Assembly (NCBI GenBank): GCA_015521195.1 | Contig: WAOO01000092.1 | Coordinates: 1-33,572 of the forward strand | Length of the DNA stretch: 33,572 nucleotides | Direction of reading: 5' to 3' | Source: Pyrolobus sp. | GTDB taxonomy: Archaea > Thermoproteota > Thermoprotei_A > Sulfolobales > Pyrodictiaceae | Shown here: piece after piece, positions 1 through 8,831 of the stretch | How positions within the stretch are numbered: position 1 is the stretch's first letter | Layout: every line of letters starts with the position of its first letter | Position numbers and translations under genes: made by a program | Notes under the pieces: generated by a model | The model's input: only the letters and a program-made list of their open reading frames with translations | The model's database searches: none | What the model was told of the DNA's origin: nothing

Positions 1-429
1 ATAGTCAAGTATGAGCATCTCGCGGTCCGGCTGCTCTCCGGCATGGTCACCCCCAACACGAGGATATACGCCGCCGCGATACTCGGCGACGTGGCAGCCG
101 ACATATGGAGCCTAGCCAACACCCTCGCAACCCTCGCCGAGACCCGCGGAGCCCCCGGCAAGACCGAGAGGCTCTCAAAGCTCCTGGCTGGCATGAGGGA
201 GGCCCTGAGCGAAGTGGGGAGAGCCGAGGGCCTGGAGGCCCTCAGGAAGCTACTGGACAGGGTCTCGCAGCTTAGGATGGAGGCGGGACGCGCAATGATA
301 GACGCCGAGAAGCCCGTCGAAGCAGCAGCCGCAGCAACACTCCACCATGCTGCGCGATACTTAGAGATAGCGGTAAACGCGCTGTTATGCAACGAGATGG
401 TAGCCCGCATATTCCGAACAGTAAAGTAG
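1..429 (+). CDS. Hypothetical alpha-helical protein, probably 5'-truncated by the window edge (ORF track start 43)
   Basis: Frame is open from base 1 through the ATG at 43 to the stop at 427-429; no family recognised. Confidence 0.6.
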   Translation: MVKYEHLAVRLLSGMVTPNTRIYAAAILGDVAADIWSLANTLATLAETRGAPGKTERLSKLLAGMREALSEVGRAEGLEALRKLLDRVSQLRMEAGRAMIDAEKPVEAAAAATLHHAARYLEIAVNALLCNEMVARIFRTVK

Positions 430-498
430 CAATTATACCCCTTAACCACTCCGCATCCTTTTTAAACCCAGAGTTTTGAACTAGGGCTAATGGCGAGT

Positions 499-583
499 GC
501 CGGGGTCGCCTAGCCTGGCTAGGGCGCCGGCCTGCTAAGCCGGTGGGGGCAACCCCGCGCGGGTTCAAATCCCGCCCCCGGCG
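499..583 (+). tRNA. tRNA-Ser (anticodon GCT), CCA encoded at 584-586
   Basis: Acceptor GCCGGGG (499-505)/CCCCGGC (576-582); anticodon stem CCGGC/GCCGG with loop CTGCTAA; long variable arm; T arm GCGGG-TTCAAAT-CCCGC; CCA follows. Confidence 0.95.
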
Positions 584-717
584 CCACTCATCCTCAAGCC
601 GTACTCATTGTTCATTAAAGCGTCTATTAATGAGCAGAGAGTCGCTTCGGTCCTATCCCCGCCCTTTCTTATACCTTTACACTGTTCAACCTAGTTCTGC
701 TTACACGTGGGAACCAT

Positions 718-1509
718 ATGATAGGGATTGTCGTGGAGCTTGGCGAGATGTTCCTAAGGCTGGTGGAGGGAGTTGCGCGTATACGTGAGGCAGCCAGGGC
801 ATCATGGTTCAATAACAGTAGGGGGCCTGATTCTCTAGCGTTTATCGAGGCTGCTGTACCCCTCGAGTATGGCGGCGGTCGCGGTGTTTACAATAGCCTC
901 GGGTTTCTAGGAGAGCTTCGCAAGCTTGGCGTCGAAAAAGGCCTCTATCTCTACCTCCCCTTTGTGCGTCTGGAGGGTGTCGTAGATGGCGATGTGAGCA
1001 ACGTCTATTATAGCATTGTTGGCGGCCTCGTGGTGAGCGTCCCGAGCGATGTTGAAATGGTAGAAGGGGTGAGCGTGGAGCTCGTCGAAGCTAGATTGTT
1101 GAAGCCTAAGAGGCTCTCACAGTTCCTCATAGACCCTCTGTTATCCACCCGGCTGCAGAGGCTTTACGATGCTGCATCCACAGTCCGTGATTGCAGGGGT
1201 GGAGTCACAGTACTGGTTAACGGTATAGAAGCGCGGGGATACACCCTTCCAGCCTTCATCAAGTGCTTCGTAACAGGTGTGCTTGACGATGTGCTCGGCG
1301 AGGATGAGTGGAGGAGCCTCCTGGAGGCGAATGCTGTATCCTCGAGTCTAGTCGAGGCGGCTAAACGGGGCACCTATACCTTGGCACTAATCCGCAAAAG
1401 GGGAGCCCTGTTAACCCGGCATGCACTCACACTACTCAGTATGATTGTAGGTGAGGAGCTGGAGAGGCGGGAGCCCGCGCGGGAGGATGGTGCCGCGGCC
1501 GGGATTTGA
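718..1509 (+). CDS. Hypothetical protein (263 aa)
   Basis: Long ORF with upstream A/T-rich TATA-like element (cttatacc ~668); 3' end overlaps tRNA-Glu on the opposite strand. Confidence 0.65.
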   Translation: MIGIVVELGEMFLRLVEGVARIREAARASWFNNSRGPDSLAFIEAAVPLEYGGGRGVYNSLGFLGELRKLGVEKGLYLYLPFVRLEGVVDGDVSNVYYSIVGGLVVSVPSDVEMVEGVSVELVEARLLKPKRLSQFLIDPLLSTRLQRLYDAASTVRDCRGGVTVLVNGIEARGYTLPAFIKCFVTGVLDDVLGEDEWRSLLEANAVSSSLVEAAKRGTYTLALIRKRGALLTRHALTLLSMIVGEELERREPAREDGAAAGI

Positions 1510-1565
1510 ACCCGGGTCACGGGCTCGAGAGGCCCGCATACTTGACCGGGCTATACTACCGCGGC
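1491..1565 (-). tRNA. tRNA-Glu (anticodon CTC), CCA encoded at 1488-1490
   Basis: Minus strand: acceptor GCCGCGG/CCGCGGC, anticodon stem CGGGC/GCCCG with loop CTCTCGA, T arm CCGGG-TTCAAAT-CCCGG, CCA follows. Confidence 0.95.
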
Positions 1566-1590
1566 ACCTGCCGGTTCCCTTGGCTTCGCC

Positions 1591-2049
1591 TTACCCCTTT
1601 TTAGCTTTACTATACAAGTAGAGTTCCACGAGAAGCGTCACGAGGCCCACTTGCCCCCAGTCTAAGGCGAGCACGCGGGTCGTCACCCCCGTGTGTGGGT
1701 CACGGTACACTAGGAGCACGTGTAGGGGTAAGGGTATCTTCTCGACGCGAACGGCGACTATCTTCACCGTTTCCATGCTAGGCGTCATAGCGACGGGTAC
1801 CTGTGCGTGGAAGACGCTCGGTGTCGTGAGGAGTGGTGTTAGTGGGAGCAGAGCTATAGACGCGACTATAAGGAGCACGCGCGTATACACGCTTGATATC
1901 GTGCCCCTCGCGGCGAGGGCGATTATGTACGATGCTACGAGGGCAGTGTACGGGTTGTGCGTTGCGGCTGCAAATGCCGCCGCGATAATCGGGTACGTCA
2001 CTAGGGCTAGCGCTGCCTGCTCTTCCCCGCCAAGCCGCAAGCCAGCCAT
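1591..2049 (-). CDS. Small membrane protein, hypothetical
   Basis: 152 aa with several hydrophobic segments (ALALVTYPIIAAAFAAA, ALVASYIIALAA, VLLIVASIALLPLTPLL). Confidence 0.6.
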   Translation of the reverse strand: MAGLRLGGEEQAALALVTYPIIAAAFAAATHNPYTALVASYIIALAARGTISSVYTRVLLIVASIALLPLTPLLTTPSVFHAQVPVAMTPSMETVKIVAVRVEKIPLPLHVLLVYRDPHTGVTTRVLALDWGQVGLVTLLVELYLYSKAKKG

Positions 2050-2051
2050 CC

Positions 2052-2789
2052 TTAGAGGAGCCCCAGCTCGTCAGCTATTAGGCTGAGTGTCGCAGACGCC
2101 AACGTCCACGCCTCTAGGCGAGTCACAGGCTCATAGACCTTTACCGAGGGGAGACCCTTCAAAGCCCCCATACTCCTCTCGCTTGGAGCACCCTGAGGAA
2201 AGCCCGGCAGAAGGAGGGCTACCCTCCCACCTCCTCTCACAACGCGCGCAGCCTCCCTTGCAACCTCCCTGACGCGGGCGCGTTGCCCCCCAGACTCCCA
2301 GGAGTAGAGTACGACGGCCTCCGGTCGGAGCTGACGCAGCAGAGACGCGAGTGTAAGGGGCCTCGCGGTTATCAACGGCTCCTCGGCGTCCGGCGGCACC
2401 TGTCCAGTCGTAAGCAGCTGCTCCATCAGCCCCACAAACCTGTTATAGTTCCTCGGGAGCCGGGTACCAGGCTTAATGTGCAGCACGTAATCTGCTATTG
2501 TGTGGACGTAGACCTCCATAACCCCCTTCTCGACGAGGGGGTTCGACGTGGCCTCCAAGAGTATAACATGGACTATATCCGGCCTCCCCCTCTTACCTGC
2601 ATCTTCAAGCTCCTTGGAGCGCATAGCTTGGTGGTGGAGAGATGCGTCTAGGAGTGTCTCCTCGGGCTTCTTGCCCCTCCTCCATGCCGGCTTGTAGACT
2701 GAAGGGTGGCGTGTGAGCTCCCTGGGTACAAGCTCCAGGCTCGCCTCGAATATCACAAGTTTTAATGGCCTCTCTTTGCCGGCCACCAT
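2052..2789 (-). CDS. nep1: rRNA small subunit pseudouridine methyltransferase Nep1/Emg1
   Basis: LKLVIFEASLELVP...HPSVYKP...RPDIVHVILLEATSNPLVEKGVMEVYVHTI matches the Nep1 (SPOUT) family; ATG at 2789 chosen over the track's 2867. Confidence 0.88.
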   Translation of the reverse strand: MVAGKERPLKLVIFEASLELVPRELTRHPSVYKPAWRRGKKPEETLLDASLHHQAMRSKELEDAGKRGRPDIVHVILLEATSNPLVEKGVMEVYVHTIADYVLHIKPGTRLPRNYNRFVGLMEQLLTTGQVPPDAEEPLITARPLTLASLLRQLRPEAVVLYSWESGGQRARVREVAREAARVVRGGGRVALLLPGFPQGAPSERSMGALKGLPSVKVYEPVTRLEAWTLASATLSLIADELGLL

Positions 2790-2808
2790 AGGCTCCTGGG
2801 TACCAGGA

Positions 2809-3240
2809 GTGTCGAGCAGGTTTAGACTGCTAGCCCGCGACATTGCGCTGCAAGCTGTGAAGCTCATACTCTTCTATGCCAGGGAGGCGGCCCGCCGCGG
2901 CGACTACGAGTACTCGCGCAGGCTTACCGAGCAAGCGTGGCGAATAGTCGAGAAGCTAGACGTGCCTACGCCTAAGAGTCTACGCAGGTGGGTATGCGAG
3001 AGGTGCGGAGTCCCCCTCATACCGGGCGTCACGGCGAGGGTGAGACTAGAGCCCCGGGGGCGAAGAGGCTCGAGGTTGACGGTGACATGTCTTATCTGTG
3101 GGTGGATGAAGCGCTACCCCTACGGGAAGGAAAAGGATGCGCGTAGACCTCAAGAGGCTGAAGGAGCTGGTGCAGCAGGGGCCAGCCGACGTCATCATAG
3201 GGAAGAACGGGTTGAGCGAGGGGGTTCTACGCGAGATTGA
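2809..3240 (+). CDS. rnp4: RNase P protein component 4 (Rpp21/Rnp4 family)
   Basis: KLILFYAREAARRGDYEYSRRLTEQAWRIVEKLDV followed by CERCGVPLIPG...CLICGWMKRYPYGK (zinc ribbon); GTG at 2809 as likely start. Confidence 0.82.
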   Translation: MSSRFRLLARDIALQAVKLILFYAREAARRGDYEYSRRLTEQAWRIVEKLDVPTPKSLRRWVCERCGVPLIPGVTARVRLEPRGRRGSRLTVTCLICGWMKRYPYGKEKDARRPQEAEGAGAAGASRRHHREERVERGGSTRD

Positions 3241-3532
3241 CAGGAGGTTGAAGGAGAAGGGCGTGATAAAGGTCAAGGCGTTGAAATCCGCGCTGGCCGT
3301 CACAGGCCTCGACCGTAGGGAGCTGGCGAGGCGGGTCGCCGAGGCGGTGAGAGCGAGACTCCTGGACGTTAGGGGCAGAACCTTCGTCCTCTACCGGCAC
3401 GAGGATTATGTCAGAGTCGTCGAGGGCGGTAAGGGTGGGGAAGGCAGCGCTGATAATAGGGCGGCCTCGGCCCAGCCACGGGGGAGGAGGAAGAGATGGT
3501 CACAGCGCTTGAAGTACCCCCAGACCTATTGA
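3137..3532 (+). CDS. YhbY/CRS1 (CRM)-type RNA-binding protein
   Basis: [49 protein letters not shown], typical CRM fold with a modified GxxG motif; upstream of eS19. Confidence 0.8.
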   Translation: MRVDLKRLKELVQQGPADVIIGKNGLSEGVLREIDRRLKEKGVIKVKALKSALAVTGLDRRELARRVAEAVRARLLDVRGRTFVLYRHEDYVRVVEGGKGGEGSADNRAASAQPRGRRKRWSQRLKYPQTY

Positions 3533-3969
3533 TAAAGAGGGTTGCAGAGGAGCTCAAGAAGTACCCCCAGATTAGGCCGCCAGTATGGGCCTATTACGTG
3601 AAGACCGGTGTGCACAAGGAGCTTCCTCCTCAGGACCCCGACTGGTGGTACTACCGGGCAGCCTCGATACTCCGCAAGCTCTACAAGAGGGGGAGGCCGG
3701 TTGGCGTGGAGAGGCTCCGCACAGCCTACGGCGGCAGGCTCAACCGCGGCGTGGCTCCAGAGCACTTCGTGAAGGGCTCCGGCTCCATCATCCGCAAGAT
3801 ACTCCAGCAGCTTGAGGCGGCGGGGCTGGTCACCAAGGTTAGGAGGGGGAGGAGGATACTCGGAAGGACGCTCACCCCCAAGGGCCGCAGCCTACTCGAC
3901 AATATAGCCTATGAGATAATGAGGGAGCTTGCACAGCAAAACCCAGAGCTTCAAAAATACCTACGGTAG
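3496..3969 (+). CDS. rps19e: Ribosomal protein eS19
   Basis: [53 protein letters not shown]... diagnostic of eS19. Confidence 0.95.
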   Translation: MVTALEVPPDLLIKRVAEELKKYPQIRPPVWAYYVKTGVHKELPPQDPDWWYYRAASILRKLYKRGRPVGVERLRTAYGGRLNRGVAPEHFVKGSGSIIRKILQQLEAAGLVTKVRRGRRILGRTLTPKGRSLLDNIAYEIMRELAQQNPELQKYLR

Positions 3970-3999
3970 AGTCTTACACGAACACGGGCGAGGCCCCCG

Positions 4000-4344
4000 T
4001 TGAGCGAGTATTTCGACTCCGAGCTTGAAGAGATTCTCCGTAGAAAGCAGGCAGAGCTCCAGAGGAGACTGGCAGAGGAGCAGCAAAAGAGAGAAGCCGA
4101 GCTGCGAGAGGCACAGAGGCAGGCCCTTCTACGCAGAATCCTAACCCCCGCCGCCCGCGAGAGACTAAACAACGTGAAGCTCGTGAGACCAGAGCTCGCC
4201 CACATCGTCGAGGACCAGATCATAGCGTTGGTTCAGGCTGGCCGGCTCAGGCCCCCCGTCGACGAGGATATTGTGAAGCAGCTTCTAGAGGCCGTCTACG
4301 AGCAGACGAGGTACGAGCCGAGGATAAGGATAAAGAGGAAGTAG
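4000..4344 (+). CDS. PDCD5-like DNA-binding protein (TTG start)
   Basis: RILTPAARERLNNVKLVRPELAHIVEDQIIALVQAGRL, PDCD5 family; starts TTG AGC GAG. Confidence 0.9.
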   Translation: MSEYFDSELEEILRRKQAELQRRLAEEQQKREAELREAQRQALLRRILTPAARERLNNVKLVRPELAHIVEDQIIALVQAGRLRPPVDEDIVKQLLEAVYEQTRYEPRIRIKRK

Positions 4345-4402
4345 CCGAGTCCCAGCGATTTTTACGTGGAATACTGTAGAGTTGTTTTTCTCACACAGTA
4401 CG

Positions 4403-4410
4403 CTTTATAA
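4403..4410 (+). promoter_or_regulatory. TATA box of the V4R-domain gene
   Basis: ctttataa, centred ~26 nt before the GTG at 4433 and ~38 nt before the ATG at 4445. Confidence 0.5.
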
Positions 4411-4432
4411 CAAATGATTCGCACTATTAATA

Positions 4433-4933
4433 GTGGTTGGGAGCATGGCTGCCGAGTGGCGTGAAAAGCTACGCGAGATCGTTAGGAATGAGAGTATATT
4501 GATAGCGAAAGACGTCATAGTGGACCTATACACGGCTTTCGAGAAGTTCCTAAAGTTCGCCGGGCCCGTGTTATACACTGCGGCGAAGAAGGCCGGACGC
4601 CATATGGCCAAGGTCCTCATGGAGAAGGGCGTTGTGAACCAGGATAATGGTCTGGAGGCGCTGCTAGAGTCTATAGTGGATGCTGGATATGCATCAGAGG
4701 CTAGGATTCTCGGCGAGAAGGACTCCAAGAAGGAGAGGATTATCGAGGTTTCAATGAAAGGGACTCTGCTAGGGGCAAAGCTGCAGAGGAAGAAGCCTGT
4801 GGACCTCCCCATCGCCGGCTATATGGCTGGTTGGCTGGAGGCGGTATATGGTAAACATGTTGACGTTAAAGAGGTTGCGTGTATGGCTACGGGGAGGGAC
4901 GAGTGCGTATTCCAGATACATATCAAGAAGTAG
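4433..4933 (+). CDS. V4R (4-vinyl reductase) domain protein
   Basis: GYMAGWLEAVYGKHVDVKEVACMATGRDECVFQI is a V4R-type C-terminus; start at 4433 or 4445. Confidence 0.75.
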   Translation: MVGSMAAEWREKLREIVRNESILIAKDVIVDLYTAFEKFLKFAGPVLYTAAKKAGRHMAKVLMEKGVVNQDNGLEALLESIVDAGYASEARILGEKDSKKERIIEVSMKGTLLGAKLQRKKPVDLPIAGYMAGWLEAVYGKHVDVKEVACMATGRDECVFQIHIKK

Positions 4934-4947
4934 TCGGCCCCGGCAGA

Positions 4948-5538
4948 CTATGCTATACCCCTCGCGCGTGCAAGTAGAGCCAGGAGGACTGTCTTCCCGT
5001 CTAGCAGCTCGCCTCGAATGGCCATCTCGTATAGCCTGTCAAACGGCATCCTAACCGTCACGAGTATCTCATCCTCCTCTGGTCTAGGCCTGGTCTTGGG
5101 GTGGGCTCGCGCAGCGTAGAGATGCATCTTCTCGCTGCTCGTCCCGGGAGTGGGGTACACCGAGCCTAAGTTGATCAACTCGTCGGCAGCCAGCCCAGTC
5201 TCTTCGAGTAGCTCCCGTCTTGCGGTCTCCTCGGGAGACTCTCCAGGCTCGATCGTCCCGGCTGGCGCCTCTAGAAGCCAGCATCTGCACCCGGGCCTCC
5301 ACTGGCGTAGTAGGACGACGCTCCCATCTTGCAGTATGGGTAGTATCGCGACCGAGCCCGGGTGCTCGAGGAGGTCGCGAGTAAACCTCCTACCCTCATA
5401 CTCCACGACAACCCTCTTCAGCGAGAACCTTCTCCCAGCGCACAGCTCCCTCTCCTCTACAACCTTAACACCACTCCCCTGCACGCCGGTGACACCGGGT
5501 AGAGGAGGTTGAGCTTGGAGCAGAAAGATTGCGGCCAC
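4948..5538 (-). CDS. Nudix hydrolase (ADP-ribose pyrophosphatase-like)
   Basis: Nudix box GTIEPGESPEETARRELLEETGL (GX5EX7REUXEEXGU). Confidence 0.92.
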   Translation of the reverse strand: MAAIFLLQAQPPLPGVTGVQGSGVKVVEERELCAGRRFSLKRVVVEYEGRRFTRDLLEHPGSVAILPILQDGSVVLLRQWRPGCRCWLLEAPAGTIEPGESPEETARRELLEETGLAADELINLGSVYPTPGTSSEKMHLYAARAHPKTRPRPEEDEILVTVRMPFDRLYEMAIRGELLDGKTVLLALLARARGIA

Positions 5539-5883
5539 TACGAGAACCTCTTCTACGAGACTATGGAGAGGTTCCTGGTTACAAAAGAGGGGTTCGCCGA
5601 CCTCCTACAGGAGCTCGTCAAGAGCATAGAGGAGCAGCTGGAAAGGGCGAACGAGGAGCACGTGATGATGCCCATGGTCGGCGTCGTCCTAGCTCAGGCC
5701 GCGGCAAGAGTCTATCGCACCCTACGCGAGACAGGGGTAGGCAAAGAGGAGGCGCGGGAGATAGCAGAGGCGCAGATGTGCGGCGCCTACCGGTACGCGT
5801 TGAAACTGTTCAGGGAGATGGTCGAGTCTGGTGTTTTGGACGAATCCCCATCCTCTCCTGCCACGGGGCAGCCTCCTCCCTGA
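5509..5883 (+). CDS. Hypothetical helical protein; start TTG 5509 or TTG 5515
   Basis: 124-aa ORF preceded by GAGGAGG; no family recognised. Confidence 0.6.
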   Translation: MSLEQKDCGHYENLFYETMERFLVTKEGFADLLQELVKSIEEQLERANEEHVMMPMVGVVLAQAAARVYRTLRETGVGKEEAREIAEAQMCGAYRYALKLFREMVESGVLDESPSSPATGQPPP

Positions 5884-6367
5884 CACCTATACACTCGTCA
5901 ATCCATTCGCGGACACCATACTCGTCTACAACAGCCTTCACGCACGGGTTTTCGCCGCTACACAATACCCTACCGTCGTCGCTGCAAGGCCTCATACGTG
6001 GTAGTAGCCGTATCCTCTGAGACCAGGTGTCAGCCTCATAGTCTGGCATTACGCGAGGGTTTGTGGCCAACGCGTAGGGAACCTGCTCCACGTAAACATG
6101 TATCGGCATCACATCGCCGTCCTCAAGCCTGACCCTCGCTATAGTGACGAAATCCCAAGGTTTCCCCATAACCAATGCCGTCTCCTTCTCGCTCAGCGGG
6201 TTGATTAGCGTGAACACCACGTAATCATCGCTGCCGTGCCTCGTCTCGATGTAGACGACGCCGGGTGCCTTGTACTCGGCGTAGACCGGCACACCCTTCC
6301 TGCAGGCCTCCCTCAGTATATCGAGAGCGATGCGTGTGAGTCTAATCGGGTTCATTTGCACCCGCAA
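5810..6367 (-). CDS. Hypothetical protein in hydrogenase maturation operon
   Basis: 185 aa; 16-nt overlap with the upstream maturation protease; four Cys in the C-terminal half. Confidence 0.65.
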   Translation of the reverse strand: MRVQMNPIRLTRIALDILREACRKGVPVYAEYKAPGVVYIETRHGSDDYVVFTLINPLSEKETALVMGKPWDFVTIARVRLEDGDVMPIHVYVEQVPYALATNPRVMPDYEADTWSQRIRLLPRMRPCSDDGRVLCSGENPCVKAVVDEYGVREWIDECIGVREEAAPWQERMGIRPKHQTRPSP

Positions 6368-6882
6368 GCACCAGCCTCCCTCCTAGCGCAAGCCTCGTCT
6401 ATAGATGCTCTAGACCCGAGAACCTCCAAAACTCTCCTAGCAGTATCCAGTAGTAACCCGCAAGCATCACGCGAGAGCCCCTCGCCGAGCACAAGCCTAG
6501 AGGCGCGGGGAGCAACTATGACAACGCGGCCGTTGAAAACGCCTGATGCCCGTGCAATCAGTGCGATGTTGACGGGGTTAGATTCGTGGGACGAGATGTT
6601 CATCAGCACCTCTGCAAGCTCCTCGACACTAAGCCTCTTAGGGTCAACCTCGACAACGGCGATTTTCGCACCCTCGGGTAGCGCGTCGGGGTCAGCGGCA
6701 TCCACGAAAACCACCAGGCTACGATTCTCGAGGTAAGCGGCTACACCCGGCTCCAGCGCCTGCAGAACCATAACGTCAAAGTCGCGGCTCCGAGTACACT
6801 TCTCGAGGATTACTCCAACGCAGTAGCCTATAGCGTCATCCCCTGCCAGCGGGTTACCCACTCCTATCACGAGAGGACGCAT
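6352..6882 (-). CDS. [NiFe]-hydrogenase maturation endopeptidase (HyaD/HycI family)
   Basis: MRPLVIGVGNPLAGDDAIGYCVG...VVFVDAADP...SSHESNP, typical of the M52 peptidase family. Confidence 0.9.
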   Translation of the reverse strand: MRPLVIGVGNPLAGDDAIGYCVGVILEKCTRSRDFDVMVLQALEPGVAAYLENRSLVVFVDAADPDALPEGAKIAVVEVDPKRLSVEELAEVLMNISSHESNPVNIALIARASGVFNGRVVIVAPRASRLVLGEGLSRDACGLLLDTARRVLEVLGSRASIDEACARREAGACGCK

Positions 6883-7123
6883 TCCTCAACAGCCTCACAA
6901 GCTCATCATCGTCGCTGAGCCCCATGGAGCGTTTTATACCCTCGATAAGCTCCTCAGCATCCTCCTTCTTCACCCTAAAACGGTACAAGTCTTCGAGCAT
7001 AAGCTGGCCGAGGGTGTTCTCAACCTCGCTTGCAACCTCTTCCCGGACCCGGTTCAGGTAGCCGAAAAGCCGGAATATAGCATAGAGTCTTTCGCGCTGA
7101 GGCATGCCCCTGGTCAGCCGCAT
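6854..7123 (-). CDS. Small hypothetical protein, first gene of the hydrogenase accessory operon
   Basis: 89-aa ORF overlapping the protease gene by 29 nt. Confidence 0.6.
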   Translation of the reverse strand: MRLTRGMPQRERLYAIFRLFGYLNRVREEVASEVENTLGQLMLEDLYRFRVKKEDAEELIEGIKRSMGLSDDDELVRLLRNASSRDRSG

Positions 7124-7142
7124 TTCAGTTCACGTATCCGCG

Positions 7143-7149
7143 TATATAA
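7143..7149 (-). promoter_or_regulatory. TATA-like box for the accessory operon
   Basis: Minus-strand ttatata ~20-26 nt upstream of the ATG at 7123, spacing consistent with a leaderless transcript. Confidence 0.35.
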
Positions 7150-7274
7150 GGAGGGCCGTAGATTTGTGGCCCGAGGTCTTTAACGCCCTATCCTATCGGC
7201 CGTAGGCAAACCGTGCATATCCTTTAATCCAGATTCGGTTATTTCCGTACGTGAAGCTTGGAGGGTGTGATACA

Positions 7275-8810
7275 ATGAGTAAGCTATCACGCCGCGACTT
7301 CTTGAAGCTAGTCGGCACAGCCAGCATCATGGCGAGCCTCGACTGGGCGACGCTGATACGCAAGGCTTTCGCCGAGGTCCAGAACGGCACCATCAGCCTG
7401 ATATGGTTCGAGTCGCAGGACTGCGCAGGCGACACCACCTCCCTGATACAGGCTACCGACCCGGACATCATCCAGGTGCTCGCGGGTCTCACCCAGATAG
7501 CGCCGCCGGGCGCAGTAATCCTGCCATACCATGAGACCGTGATGCCAGAGTGGGGCCCGGCGGCGGTAGCTCATCTAGCACTCGCCCTGGGCGGCGTTTA
7601 CGACCCATACGTCCTCATACTCGAGGGGGCGATACCTCCGGACAGCTCTATCAGCGGCATCGACGGCACCGACCTACTATGCTACATCGCCGACAAGGCC
7701 ACTGTAATGGAGGCCCTCGACAAGCTAGAGATGGTCCTCGAGGGTAAGCTGAAGCCCGACTACCTCCTACCCGTCCTCGACGTAGTCAAGGCAATCAACC
7801 CGGAGACCTACAAGACGCTGCTCGACAGGGTCGCCGCTAAGAAGGACGAGATAATCAAGAACACGAAGGAGTGCCTCCGCGACCTCGGCGACGAGGACGT
7901 GATCTCGTGCGCCAGGTGGTACGCCTGCCTAATGAAGAGGGCGGCCGCTGTCGTAACCTTCGGCAACTGCGCCTCCTACGGCGGCATCGTCGGAAACACC
8001 GTCGCCTTCGTCTATGGCGGCAACAAGGACCTCTACGACACGTATAACAGCAAGTACTCGGGAGGCTATGCGAGCAACTTCGTCGAGAAGTGGCACAAGC
8101 AGGGCTGGGCGCTAAGCCCAAGCGGCGGCGTAGGCTTCTTCCCAGACCCGATAAGGGGCTACAAGGGATTCGCAAAGATACTCTATGAGAAGGGCGGCTG
8201 GTTCCGCGAGGCTGCCGCACCCTTCGTGAGGTTCATAGAGAAGGTTGAGAAGGGAGACAAGAGCTACATGAACGTTAAGCCAGGCCAGCCGGGCATAAGA
8301 CCGGCTATCGCCGTCCCAGGCTGCCCGTCCAACGGCAACGCACAGCTCAAGACGCTCGCCAACCTCATACTATGGGTTAAGGGCATCCTGCCGCTGCCCG
8401 AGCTAGACAAATACTGGAGGCCCAAGTTCATCTTCGGCCCGACCGTCCACGAGCAGTGCCCACGCGCAGCCTGGTACGCGGCCGGCGTGATGAGAAAGTA
8501 TCCGGGCGAGCCGACAGCAGCCTGCCTCTTCGGCGTCGGCTGCAAGGGCCCAATCTCCAACTGCCCGTACAACAAGGTCGGCTGGGTCAACGGCGTCGGC
8601 GGCCCAACCCGCACCGGCGGCGTCTGCATAGGCTGCACCATGCCAGGCTTCATGGACGCCTACGAGCCATTCTACAAGCCGCTGCCAGCACCAGTACCGC
8701 CCAAGTCTACGGGCACAGTAGCCGCGATAGTGGGCGCCGCTATCGTGGGCGCGGCTGCAGCCTATGGCATAGGCCAGCTCCACAAGCGCGAGGTGTCCAA
8801 GAGCAAGTAA
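7275..8810 (+). CDS. hynS: [NiFe] hydrogenase small subunit with Tat signal and C-terminal membrane anchor
   Basis: Tat motif SRRDFLK; GNCASYGG, PGCPSNG, TVHEQCPR and GGVCIGCTMPGF motifs; C-terminal hydrophobic helix; ATG 7275 with GGAGGGTG upstream. Confidence 0.95.
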   Translation: MSKLSRRDFLKLVGTASIMASLDWATLIRKAFAEVQNGTISLIWFESQDCAGDTTSLIQATDPDIIQVLAGLTQIAPPGAVILPYHETVMPEWGPAAVAHLALALGGVYDPYVLILEGAIPPDSSISGIDGTDLLCYIADKATVMEALDKLEMVLEGKLKPDYLLPVLDVVKAINPETYKTLLDRVAAKKDEIIKNTKECLRDLGDEDVISCARWYACLMKRAAAVVTFGNCASYGGIVGNTVAFVYGGNKDLYDTYNSKYSGGYASNFVEKWHKQGWALSPSGGVGFFPDPIRGYKGFAKILYEKGGWFREAAAPFVRFIEKVEKGDKSYMNVKPGQPGIRPAIAVPGCPSNGNAQLKTLANLILWVKGILPLPELDKYWRPKFIFGPTVHEQCPRAAWYAAGVMRKYPGEPTAACLFGVGCKGPISNCPYNKVGWVNGVGGPTRTGGVCIGCTMPGFMDAYEPFYKPLPAPVPPKSTGTVAAIVGAAIVGAAAAYGIGQLHKREVSKSK

Positions 8811-8831
8811 CCCCCGCTGGGGGTGAGGGGC

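Noticed and set aside
3511-3571. 14-nt direct repeat GAAGTACCCCCAGA at 3511-3524 and 3558-3571 within the start of eS19
   Set aside because: Read in different frames inside conserved coding sequence; only two copies; likely chance or codon bias.
7855-8220. 121-aa minus-strand ORF, and other long ORFs antisense to the hydrogenase genes (8264-8653, 8403-8783, 11251-11637, 12499-12894)
   Set aside because: Arg/Ser-rich or low-complexity translations typical of shadow ORFs opposite GC-rich genes; the sense strand encodes conserved hydrogenase subunits.
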